Positions 1-5,010 of a stretch of 5,301 bases of DNA are shown one piece after another. The stretch lies in the NCBI GenBank assembly GCA_012797095.1, contig JAAZPS010000366.1:1-5301 (forward strand), given 5' to 3'. Every line of letters starts with the position of its first letter. Position 1 is the stretch's first letter. Source of the DNA: Bacillota bacterium. GTDB taxonomy: Bacteria > Bacillota > Dethiobacteria > DTU022. Made by a program: the position numbers and the translations under genes. The notes under the pieces are model-generated. The model was not told the origin of the DNA and did no database searches. It saw nothing but the letters and a program-made list of their open reading frames with translations.

Positions 1-68
1 GCAACATTGACGGCCTGGAATAAAAAGGTCCAGAAATTAAAACTCAAAGCCTCCAACATGGCTGCCAC
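1..68 (-). CDS. atpF: ATP synthase F0 subunit b, N-terminus only (cut by window edge)
   Basis: This is the first 22 codons of the membrane-anchored b subunit, the peripheral stalk that holds F1 stationary against subunit a. The visible protein, MAAMLEALSFNFWTFLFQAV followed by NV, has the short N-terminus and the FNFWTFLFQ beginning of the single membrane helix typical of Gram-positive AtpF. Its place directly after atpE is canonical. I prefer the GTG at 68 as the start. An AGGGGGTGA Shine-Dalgarno (81..73, one mismatch to the ideal AGGAGGTGA) lies 7 nt upstream of it, whereas the ATG at 59 would be 16 nt from that site. The ATG remains possible and would shorten the protein by three residues. 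The rest of the gene lies beyond the left edge. Confidence 0.85.
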   Translation of the reverse strand, partial: MAAMLEALSFNFWTFLFQAVNV

Positions 69-72
69 AACG

Positions 73-81
73 TCACCCCCT
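73..81 (-). promoter_or_regulatory. Ribosome binding site of atpF
   Basis: AGGGGGTGA, read on the minus strand, is an almost full-length match to the anti-Shine-Dalgarno. Its AGGGGG core is 7 nt from the GTG at 68 and 16 nt from the ATG at 59, so it favours the GTG start. Confidence 0.65.
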
Positions 82-99
82 CGATTTTTTCATAGATCG

Positions 100-133
100 G
101 GGCGGATAAACAAAGATGCGGATTTATCCGCCC
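100..133 (-). repeat. Intergenic hairpin between atpE and atpF
   Basis: A perfect inverted repeat with 11-bp arms (100-110 GGGCGGATAAA, 123-133 TTTATCCGCCC) and a 12-nt loop begins 7 nt after the atpE stop codon. No run of U follows it in the direction of transcription, so it does not look like an intrinsic terminator. Inference: it may protect the 3' end of the upstream atpE message or set a processing point, which would help make more subunit c than subunit b. Confidence 0.7.
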
Positions 134-140
134 GCGCAAC

Positions 141-371
141 TTAACCAATTTTAGTCCAAAGAAGGATGGCGATCACAAAGGAGAAGAGGGTCAACGCTTC
201 AATAAAGGCCAGAGCCAAAATCAGGGTGGTCCGGATATCTCCGGCCGCTTCAGGCTGCCGGGCAATACCCTCCATGGCCGCTCCCGAAGCCATTCCCTGA
301 CCAATAGCGGAGCCAAAAGCAGCCAGTGCTACGGCCAAAGCCGCCCCCAAATAAGCCAATCCTGACATCAT
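141..371 (-). CDS. atpE: ATP synthase F0 subunit c (ring proteolipid)
   Basis: This 76-residue protein is the c subunit, a two-helix membrane hairpin that forms the rotating ion-carrying ring. Helix 1 (about residues 5-30) holds the small-residue packing motif GSAIGQGMASGAA. The polar loop RQPEA (38-42), which contacts the central stalk, is intact. Helix 2 (about 48-72) carries the ion-binding carboxylate E58 in FIEALTLF. Q25 occupies the place of the Gln used in sodium-binding rings, but the residues after E58 are Ala-Leu rather than the Ser/Thr of the sodium signature. I therefore infer proton coupling. An AGGAGG site (382..377) lies 5 nt from the first ATG (371) and 8 nt from the second (368), so the protein may really begin MSGLAYLG. 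The gene sits 22 nt after atpB and before atpF, the standard order. Confidence 0.96.
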   Translation of the reverse strand: MMSGLAYLGAALAVALAAFGSAIGQGMASGAAMEGIARQPEAAGDIRTTLILALAFIEALTLFSFVIAILLWTKIG

Positions 372-393
372 ACCTACCTCCTAAAACTTTTTT
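372..393 (-). promoter_or_regulatory. A-rich leader and strong ribosome site of atpE
   Basis: The 22-nt gap between atpB and atpE reads on the minus strand as a run of A, then GTTTT, then AGGAGGT, then the start codon; the A run begins within the atpB stop codon. A perfect AGGAGG preceded by an unstructured A/U-rich stretch resembles the translation-initiation enhancer known upstream of E. coli atpE. It probably serves high synthesis of subunit c. The sequence is seen; the enhancer role is inferred. Confidence 0.55.
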
Positions 394-1077
394 TTAATGT
401 CCCTGAACAAGGCTGGATATATAGATCGCGGTCAACAAGGAAAAAACCAGGGCTTGAATGAGGCCCATGATTACCCCCAACAACTGCACCGGGACAGGCA
501 CAATCAAGGGGATCATCATAAACAGCACCGCAACTACCGTTTTTTCACCGAACATATTTGCAAATAGACGGAGAGAAAGTGATACCGGTTTAACCAGCTC
601 TTCGATGAGATTCAGGGGAAAGAGCAGCGGGTTTGGCTGAAAGAAGTGCTTGATATACCCCCACAGCCCCTGCTTCTTGATCCCGATGATCTCAACCAAA
701 AGAATCGTCACCACGGCAAACCCAACTGTGGTGGAAAGATCGGTAGTCGGCGGCCTCATCCCCGGAATCACCCAGGCCAAGTTCAAAAACAGAATAAAGA
801 TAAAGAGAGTGCCCACCAGTGGAAGAAACTTCTTTCCTTCTTTACCCATATTGTCCTCCAGGATCTCGCCAAAAAAATCGGCCACAAACTCCAGGAGATG
901 CTGCCCACCCCGGGGAACAGTGCTTAAATTCCTGGCAAGAAAATAAGCCAGGGGCAGAAGGATGGCCATGATCACCCAGGTGTTGACCACGGTAGAGTAT
1001 ACCGGAATCGAGCCCAGATGAAACACAACCGACGGCTGAACATGCTCCAATACCCCCTGCAAAGCTTCAAAACCCAA
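394..1077 (-). CDS. atpB: ATP synthase F0 subunit a
   Basis: This 227-residue integral membrane protein is the stator a subunit, which provides the two ion half-channels beside the c ring. The essential arginine is R170 in SLSLRLFANMFGE, preceded by the conserved NLIEELVKPVS segment (156-166). Q208 in the last helix, in LIQALVFSLLTAIYISS, matches the other conserved channel position. Hydrophobic segments lie roughly at 30-50, 84-106, 115-133, 150-190 and 194-224, as expected for the family, and the length is normal. The start is a TTG immediately after the TAA of atpI (no gap), with AGGAGG 10 nt upstream inside the atpI coding end, so translation is probably coupled to atpI. No ATG lies near a ribosome site, which makes TTG the best choice. 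Confidence 0.95.
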   Translation of the reverse strand: MGFEALQGVLEHVQPSVVFHLGSIPVYSTVVNTWVIMAILLPLAYFLARNLSTVPRGGQHLLEFVADFFGEILEDNMGKEGKKFLPLVGTLFIFILFLNLAWVIPGMRPPTTDLSTTVGFAVVTILLVEIIGIKKQGLWGYIKHFFQPNPLLFPLNLIEELVKPVSLSLRLFANMFGEKTVVAVLFMMIPLIVPVPVQLLGVIMGLIQALVFSLLTAIYISSLVQGH

Positions 1078-1461
1078 TTAAGCTGTTCCTCCTTTCCTTA
1101 AAATGATGAAAAAAGCCCGACCCATATATGTCATAACCTGAAGAAGCAATCCGGTTAGAACACCAAATAGAAAAACCTCTCCCCCCAGTATGGACAGGCC
1201 CAAAAGGGTAAAGAGGATCAACATCCTGATCAATGAGCGGGTCAGCAGCCTCGCGGTAGCTTTGCGGGGGGAAACACCATCATGATTGATCACCGCGATC
1301 ATCTGCCAGCGGTAAAGCAGCCAGGCCAAAGAGGCAGCCAGAGCTACACCGAGTGCATAGAGCCAGTGACCGAGAAACAGGGCCACCATGATGATTGCTG
1401 CTCCCAGTATTAGCATTACTTTTTCGGTGATATCTTTGCTATTTTTGCTGCCGCCTACCAT
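1078..1461 (-). CDS. atpI: ATP synthase protein I (AtpI family)
   Basis: This 127-residue protein is strongly hydrophobic with four predicted membrane helices at roughly 14-32, 33-50, 76-93 and 95-118. A basic cytoplasmic loop lies between helices 2 and 3 (PRKATARLLTRSLIR, 65-79). This layout and its position between atpZ and atpB identify it as AtpI, an accessory factor that in other bacteria assists c-ring assembly or stability and is often linked to Mg2+ supply. Sequence conservation in this family is low, so the call rests mainly on topology and context. The start is ATG with only a weak AGGA site 4 nt upstream. The stop abuts the atpB TTG, and the atpB ribosome site lies within this gene's last codons. 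Confidence 0.85.
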   Translation of the reverse strand: MVGGSKNSKDITEKVMLILGAAIIMVALFLGHWLYALGVALAASLAWLLYRWQMIAVINHDGVSPRKATARLLTRSLIRMLILFTLLGLSILGGEVFLFGVLTGLLLQVMTYMGRAFFIILRKGGTA

Positions 1462-1521
1462 CTTTTCCTAGTTCTACTTTCCCTTCTCAGATTCTTCGGC
1501 AAATATCCCTGTTGTACTGTT

Positions 1522-1833
1522 CTACCACTTTTCCTTATTTCCTTCTCCATATTGACTATTTTCGTTAATTCCTTCATGTTGTTTATTTTCTTCTAGTTTT
1601 TTCTCTTTATTTACTTCATTCAATTTAGATAATTCGCTCCATAAGTTATAAAATCCTGCCCCTACCCCCAAAAAAGTCCCCAGCAATAAAAAAGCCGGGG
1701 ATGTGCCCAGGCGCCGGTCAAGCCAGTGCCCACCGTAAACCCCCAGCAGCAGGATCAGAACCATCGATATCCCGAAGGAAAAAGCCAGGTTCAGGTAGCG
1801 AACCTGTTTAAGCAATCTCTTTTTGCGGGTCAT
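1522..1833 (-). CDS. atpZ: AtpZ/AtpI-family F0 accessory protein
   Basis: This 103-residue protein has a basic N-terminus (MTRKKRLLKQ), two membrane helices (roughly 12-33 and 47-65) and the family hallmark GVYGGHWLDRRLGTSPAFLL (31-50), then a GAGFYNLW end to helix 2. This matches the small AtpZ proteins that lead many ATP synthase operons and are proposed to work with AtpI in Mg2+/Ca2+ handling or F0 assembly. The start chosen is the ATG at 1833, with a GGGGG-type ribosome site 8 nt upstream. A longer frame back to 1932 would overlap ispF and add 33 residues unlike the family. Residues 68-103 form an odd hydrophilic tail rich in Asn, Glu and Lys with A-rich codons, unlike the rest of the operon. 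The gene lies 49 nt after ispF and 60 nt before atpI. Confidence 0.85.
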   Translation of the reverse strand: MTRKKRLLKQVRYLNLAFSFGISMVLILLLGVYGGHWLDRRLGTSPAFLLLGTFLGVGAGFYNLWSELSKLNEVNKEKKLEENKQHEGINENSQYGEGNKEKW

Positions 1834-1882
1834 TTCAGCATCCCCCTTGTTGTCACTGCGTCCGGAGGCCCCGGTGAAACGA

Positions 1883-2362
1883 TCAGGAGCAGACCCGCAG
1901 CAACACCACTGCCTGAGAGGCGATCGCTTCACCCCGTCCGCAGGGGCCCACCCCTTCGGTGGTGGTTGCTTTTACCGAGAGGGTGCTGCCGGGAAGAAGC
2001 AATGTCGAGGCAATATTTTCTTTCATTGTTTCGATAAAAGGACTTAGAAAAGGTGCTTCCGCAATAATGACCATATCGGCATTGACGACCATATAATTAC
2101 TTTCAGCGATCATCTTTCCAACTTCCGATAACAGCTTCAGGCTGGAGATATCCTTGAATCGGCTTTCTCCGGGGGGGAAATGGGATCCAATATCACGCAA
2201 CCCGGCAGCCCCCAGCAGGGCATCCATCAGTGCATGGAGCAACACATCGGCATCGGAATGACCCCGAAGGGAACGATGAAAGGGAATCTTCACGCCGCCG
2301 AGGATGAGCGGCCCACCATCCTCGAGGCGGTGCAGGTCGAAACCGGTCCCTACTCGAAACAG
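1883..2362 (-). CDS. ispF: 2-C-methyl-D-erythritol 2,4-cyclodiphosphate synthase, CTG start
   Basis: IspF is the fifth step of the cytosolic MEP pathway; it cyclises CDP-methylerythritol 2-phosphate to MEcPP with release of CMP. Read from a CTG at 2362, the protein is 159 residues, the family norm. It carries the metal-binding DxH in VGTGFDLH (D9, H11), then LILGG, then GHSDADVLLHA with third ligand H43, then DIGSHFP, and the C-terminal KATTTE and GRGEAIASQAVVLL blocks. No ATG, GTG or TTG lies in frame between the ispD end and the DxH motif. The first conventional start (GTG, 2293) would give 136 residues and lose D9 and H11. An AGGGGG ribosome site (2376..2371) sits 8 nt before the CTG. The CTG follows the ispD stop by 2 nt, so translational coupling is likely. 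Family identity is near certain; the start is well supported but inferred. Confidence 0.93.
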   Translation of the reverse strand: MFRVGTGFDLHRLEDGGPLILGGVKIPFHRSLRGHSDADVLLHALMDALLGAAGLRDIGSHFPPGESRFKDISSLKLLSEVGKMIAESNYMVVNADMVIIAEAPFLSPFIETMKENIASTLLLPGSTLSVKATTTEGVGPCGRGEAIASQAVVLLRVCS

Positions 2363-2364
2363 CT

Positions 2365-3051
2365 TTACCGCCCCCTTTTCAGGATTACCTCGGCAAAAAG
2401 AAGATCAAGCGGATCGGTGATCTTGATATTGGCTCCATCACCGGGGACGGTACAGATAGCTTCACCGAACAGCTCCAGCAGGTAGGAATCATCGGTGGCT
2501 TCCACACCGAGCAGGCGCGCTTTCCGGTAAGCTTCGATGATCAGGTCACGGTGGAATATCTGGGGAGTTTGCACCCGGCCGACCCTCTCCCGGGGGATGG
2601 TCCGGTTGATCATGCCGTCAGCAGAAAGTTCCTTCAGGGTATCGGTAACCGGAATCACCGGTACAGCACCGCCGCAGCGGGCGGCCGCCTCGAGCACAGC
2701 TTCAAAAAGCTCAACACTGACAAAAGGGCGCACCCCATCGTGGATGCAGACCATCTCCGCCTTCCGGGAGAGTATCCGAAGGCCCTGCTCGATGGAATCC
2801 TGACGCCGTTTACCGCCCTCGACAAAGCTGATCTTTTCGGAAGTCCAGAAAGATTCGATCATCTTGCGGGCCGGTTCGAGCTCCCCCTCCGGAACGATGA
2901 CCGCAATCTGGTTCACCGCCTCGTGCTTTACAAACACTTCCAGGGTGCGGGCGAGAATGGGCACACCGTCCAGCAGGAGGAATTGCTTCTTGATCTTGCC
3001 GCCCAGGCGCTGCCCCCGCCCGGAAGCAGCGATGAGAACAGCTACTTTCAT
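2365..3051 (-). CDS. ispD: 2-C-methyl-D-erythritol 4-phosphate cytidylyltransferase
   Basis: IspD is the third step of the MEP pathway; it joins MEP and CTP to give CDP-methylerythritol and pyrophosphate in the cytosol. The 228-residue length is typical. The N-terminal nucleotide-binding loop AASGRGQRLGGKIKKQF (8-24) supplies the basic residues that hold CTP (R15, K21/K22). It is followed by GGKRRQDSI (79-87), the HDGVRPFV block with metal-binding D105, PVTDTLKE (134-141), PRERVGRVQTPQIF with R157, ATDDSYLLE, and NIKITDP with K210. All expected catalytic positions are present. The ATG start is 2 nt after the stop of the PIN/TRAM gene and has only a poor G-rich ribosome site, so coupling to the upstream gene is likely. 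The next enzyme encoded, IspF, follows after 2 nt. Confidence 0.96.
   Translation of the reverse strand: MKVAVLIAASGRGQRLGGKIKKQFLLLDGVPILARTLEVFVKHEAVNQIAVIVPEGELEPARKMIESFWTSEKISFVEGGKRRQDSIEQGLRILSRKAEMVCIHDGVRPFVSVELFEAVLEAAARCGGAVPVIPVTDTLKELSADGMINRTIPRERVGRVQTPQIFHRDLIIEAYRKARLLGVEATDDSYLLELFGEAICTVPGDGANIKITDPLDLLFAEVILKRGR
2371..2376 (-). promoter_or_regulatory. Ribosome binding site supporting the CTG start of ispF
   Basis: AGGGGG, read on the minus strand inside the last codons of ispD, is spaced 8 nt from the CTG at 2362. This is optimal spacing and the main sequence evidence for the rare start. Confidence 0.6.
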
Positions 3052-3053
3052 TG

Positions 3054-4157
3054 TTATTTAACCCCGCTCACTCTTTCGACAGCACTTTTCGGCTTGGCAA
3101 AGATCATCCGGCCGGCCGCAGTCTGAAGGACACTGGTTACCAGCACCTCGATGGTTTCCCCGATATGCCGTTTACCGCCCTCGACCACGATCATGGTCCC
3201 GTCATCCAGATAAGCGACACCCTGCCCGACCTCTTTACCGTCTTTGATGATCTGGGCGGTCATCTCCTCACCTGGCAGAACCACCGGTTTCACTGCATTG
3301 GCCAGTTCATTGATATTCAACACGGTGATTCCCTGGAGCTCGCAAACCTTGTTCAGGTTGAAGTCATTGGTGATGATCTTCCCGTTCAACACCTTGGAAA
3401 GGCGAACCAGCTTGCTGTCAACTTCGCTGAGCTCTTCAAAATCGCCCTCGTAGATCTGCACGGGGATATCCATCTCTTTCTGAATCTTGTTAAGAATATC
3501 GAGGCCGCGACGGCCCCGGTTACGCTTGAGCAGATCGGGAGAATCGGCAATATGCTGCAGCTCTTCGAGGACAAAACCGGCCACGACAATGATCCCTTCC
3601 AGAAAACCGGTCTTGCAGATATCCACAATACGGCCGTCAATGATAGCACTGGTGTCAAGAATCTTGAAGGTCTCGTTGTCTGCAGCCTGGACGGCCCGCG
3701 TGTTACGGCTGAAGAACGAAGTAAGAAAAGAAAATTCCTCCTTGCGCCCCAGGATGAAGCGCACTCCGAAAAATACCAGTCCCAGGGTGATCAGCGGGGC
3801 GATGTACGCGCCAAGATGGGGGATTTTGTAGATCGGATAGCTGATCAAAAGACCGAGCAGCAAGGTGATGATCATCCCGATCACTATCAGAATGATATCC
3901 TGGGTCGGCACACTTTTTAACCTATCCTCGCACCACTCCAGAAAACGCCGGCAGGAATCGGCGACTGCGGGAGTTATTAAGTAAAAAAGAAGGCCAAAGA
4001 GACCGCCGCCTGCTGCCGTGTAACCCCAGGGCGTGGAAAAGGTAAGCCCGGGGCTGCCGATCACCGTGATCAAACCGGGCACCGCATGATAGAATAGGGC
4101 GGCGCCGGTAACAATCCCGATCAGCGTCCCGACAATCCGTAAGGCTTTGCGAAGCAT
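3054..4157 (-). CDS. YacL-like membrane PIN/TRAM-domain protein
   Basis: This 367-residue protein has the architecture and length of Bacillus subtilis YacL. About four N-terminal membrane helices (roughly 8-32, 46-64, 87-107, 114-136) precede a PIN nuclease-fold domain (about 164-285) and a TRAM RNA-binding domain (about 292-353). The PIN acidic residues are visible: D168 and D174 in KILDTSAIIDGRI, E198/E199 in VLEEL, D247 in EVDSKL, and D265 in IITNDFNLNKV. The RNRGRRGLDIL stretch (212-222) is typical of this subgroup. A membrane-tethered RNA nuclease or RNA-binding role is inferred from the domains; the precise cellular job is not well established. It is not a toxin-antitoxin PIN: no antitoxin gene is adjacent. 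The start ATG has a near-ideal GGGGAGGTGA site. It lies directly upstream of ispD, as in Bacillus. Confidence 0.92.
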   Translation of the reverse strand: MLRKALRIVGTLIGIVTGAALFYHAVPGLITVIGSPGLTFSTPWGYTAAGGGLFGLLFYLITPAVADSCRRFLEWCEDRLKSVPTQDIILIVIGMIITLLLGLLISYPIYKIPHLGAYIAPLITLGLVFFGVRFILGRKEEFSFLTSFFSRNTRAVQAADNETFKILDTSAIIDGRIVDICKTGFLEGIIVVAGFVLEELQHIADSPDLLKRNRGRRGLDILNKIQKEMDIPVQIYEGDFEELSEVDSKLVRLSKVLNGKIITNDFNLNKVCELQGITVLNINELANAVKPVVLPGEEMTAQIIKDGKEVGQGVAYLDDGTMIVVEGGKRHIGETIEVLVTSVLQTAAGRMIFAKPKSAVERVSGVK

Positions 4158-4197
4158 CTTTTCACCTCCCCATGAAAAGGTTAATCTGGTTTAAGCC

Positions 4198-4221
4198 GAT
4201 GATGATCCATCTGTCATCATC
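4198..4221. repeat. Inverted repeat at the candidate PIN/TRAM promoter start
   Basis: Perfect 8-bp arms GATGATGA (4198-4205) and TCATCATC (4214-4221) flank an 8-nt centre. The element overlaps the end of the candidate -10 and the predicted transcription start, the usual position of a repressor operator. In RNA it could form a short 5' leader hairpin. No U-run follows, so it is not a terminator. Confidence 0.45.
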
Positions 4222-4248
4222 ATAACTTATAGTTTTGACTAGGATCAA
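4219..4248 (-). promoter_or_regulatory. Candidate promoter for the PIN/TRAM-isp-atp genes
   Basis: On the minus strand a -35-like TTGATC (4248..4243) is separated by 18 bp from a -10-like TATGAT (4224..4219), which would start RNA near 4212, about 55 nt before the gene. A separate TATAAT (4259..4254) also occurs but has no good -35 partner. Both are weak candidates. With no clear terminator after carD, the downstream genes could also be read through from the carD promoter. Confidence 0.4.
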
Positions 4249-4310
4249 GCCGGATTATACATTACCTGTTATATTTTATCTGAAGAGGTCCTGATTGGCG
4301 GGCCGGTGGG

Positions 4311-4799
4311 TTATTCGGGATAGCTGTCAAAGATACTATCCAGGGCATTGATGATCTCGGACTGATCAATACCCTGAACCAGAAGCAGCTCGCTGACCAT
4401 GATCTGTTTTGAGTTTTCAAGCATCTTCCGCTCACCGGTGGAAAGCCCTTTCTGACGATCGCGGCGGGTAAGGTTGCGCACCACTTCGGCGACTTCGAGA
4501 ATATCACCGCTTTTTATTTTTTCCAGATGATAGCGGTAACGGCGGTTCCAGTTCGAGGACATTTCACCGTTGGGATTGCGGAGCACTTCAAAGACTTCTT
4601 CAACCTTGCCTTTGTCGATCACCTCACGCAGCCCCACACGAAGAATGCTGTCTATGGGTATCATCACTTTCATCTCTCCGACAGGAAGTTTCATCACGTA
4701 GTATTTTTTGCGGTCGCCGAGGATCTCCTTCTCTTCGATCGCCTCGATAACCCCGGCGCCGTGCATGGGGTAAACTACCCTGTCTCCAATTTTAAACAC
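4311..4799 (-). CDS. carD: CarD/CdnL-family RNA polymerase-binding transcription regulator
   Basis: This 162-residue protein belongs to the CarD/CdnL family, which binds the RNA polymerase beta lobe and stabilises open promoter complexes, often at rRNA and housekeeping promoters. The N-terminal RNA polymerase-interacting domain (about 1-58) begins FKIGDRVVYPMHGAGVIEAI and includes KKYYVMKLP. The C-terminal helical DNA-binding domain (about 65-162) has the conserved tryptophan W84 in SSNWNRRYRYHLEKI, the residue that in mycobacterial CarD wedges at the upstream edge of the -10, then AEVVRNLTRRDRQKGLSTGERKML. I chose the GTG at 4799: AGGAGG lies 8 nt upstream and the protein then starts MFKIGDRV as in the family. 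A frame extending to 4838 adds 13 residues but overlaps the -10 element, upstream of the expected RNA start, so it cannot be the main start. Confidence 0.95.
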   Translation of the reverse strand: MFKIGDRVVYPMHGAGVIEAIEEKEILGDRKKYYVMKLPVGEMKVMIPIDSILRVGLREVIDKGKVEEVFEVLRNPNGEMSSNWNRRYRYHLEKIKSGDILEVAEVVRNLTRRDRQKGLSTGERKMLENSKQIMVSELLLVQGIDQSEIINALDSIFDSYPE

Positions 4800-4807
4800 A
4801 CCATCAG

Positions 4808-4813
4808 CCTCCT
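4808..4813 (-). promoter_or_regulatory. Ribosome binding site fixing the carD start
   Basis: A perfect AGGAGG on the minus strand, 8 nt before the GTG at 4799, sets the start of carD. Confidence 0.8.
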
Positions 4814-4828
4814 CGCACTCCTTTACAT

Positions 4829-4857
4829 ATAGTAGCACAGCAGCCCCGCAGTGTCAA
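4829..4857 (-). promoter_or_regulatory. Sigma-A type promoter of carD
   Basis: A perfect -35 TTGACA (4857..4852), a 17-bp spacer and an extended -10 (TGC then TACTAT, 4834..4829) point towards carD. Transcription should begin near 4822, giving a leader of about 23 nt that contains little beyond the ribosome site. This is the strongest promoter visible in the window and may drive the whole minus-strand gene series. Confidence 0.75.
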
Positions 4858-4876
4858 ACATGTGAAGACCGTAACA

Positions 4877-4906
4877 AGCATGAGCTGGCTGCAGCCAGCT
4901 CATGCT
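4877..4906. repeat. Perfect 30-bp palindrome upstream of the carD promoter
   Basis: The two 15-bp arms, AGCATGAGCTGGCTG and its exact reverse complement, meet with no spacer. The centre lies about 70 bp upstream of the predicted carD RNA start and 19 bp separate it from the -35. No gene ends here and no T-run follows on either strand, so it is not an obvious terminator. It could be an operator for a dimeric or tetrameric regulator, or a dispersed repeat unit. Confidence 0.85.
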
Positions 4907-4942
4907 CTCCGTCAAACTGCCGCCCGTTCCGCTCCCGTCAAC

Positions 4943-4970
4943 CCGATAAAAATAATATTCGACCGATAAA
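4943..4970. repeat. Direct repeat CCGATAAA, 20 bp apart
   Basis: CCGATAAA occurs at 4943-4950 and again at 4963-4970, a spacing of 20 bp, close to two helical turns. Sites on the same face of the helix suit cooperative protein binding, but eight bases can repeat by chance in AT-rich DNA. Confidence 0.4.
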
Positions 4971-4996
4971 GAGGGTTTTTTTGAATTAATGTTGAA

Positions 4997-5010
4997 TAAA
5001 GGTACCTTTA
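4997..5010. repeat. 14-bp perfect palindrome TAAAGGTACCTTTA
   Basis: A perfect 14-bp palindrome in the AT-rich middle of the divergent region. Its size and symmetry fit a dimeric regulator site. No regulator is identified. Confidence 0.45.

Noticed and set aside
73..93. Six-codon minus-strand frame (MKKSRG) ending at the atpF ribosome site
   Set aside because: It has no ribosome site of its own; its codons are simply the atpF Shine-Dalgarno region.
1834..1932. N-terminal extension of AtpZ back to 1932
   Set aside because: It overlaps the end of ispF, is Cys/Arg-rich and unlike the family, while the ATG at 1833 has a good ribosome site.
1883..2293. Shorter ispF beginning at GTG 2293
   Set aside because: It would drop the DxH metal ligands although the upstream frame encodes a perfect IspF N-terminus.
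3051..3920. Plus-strand open frame of 289 codons opposite the PIN/TRAM gene
   Set aside because: It lies wholly antisense to a clearly conserved protein, has no recognisable domains, and reads like a translation shadow.
3054..4157. PIN domain as the toxin of a VapBC-type system
   Set aside because: The membrane helices, the TRAM domain, the length and the ispD neighbour are those of YacL-type proteins; no antitoxin gene is present.
4262..4507. Minus-strand 81-codon frame overlapping the end of carD
   Set aside because: It is out of frame with the conserved CarD C-terminal domain and has no family resemblance.
4940..4982. Possible intrinsic terminator (AACCC to GGGTT stem followed by a T-run) on the plus strand
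   Set aside because: The stem is only five pairs with a loop of about 28 nt, and no plus-strand gene ends upstream.
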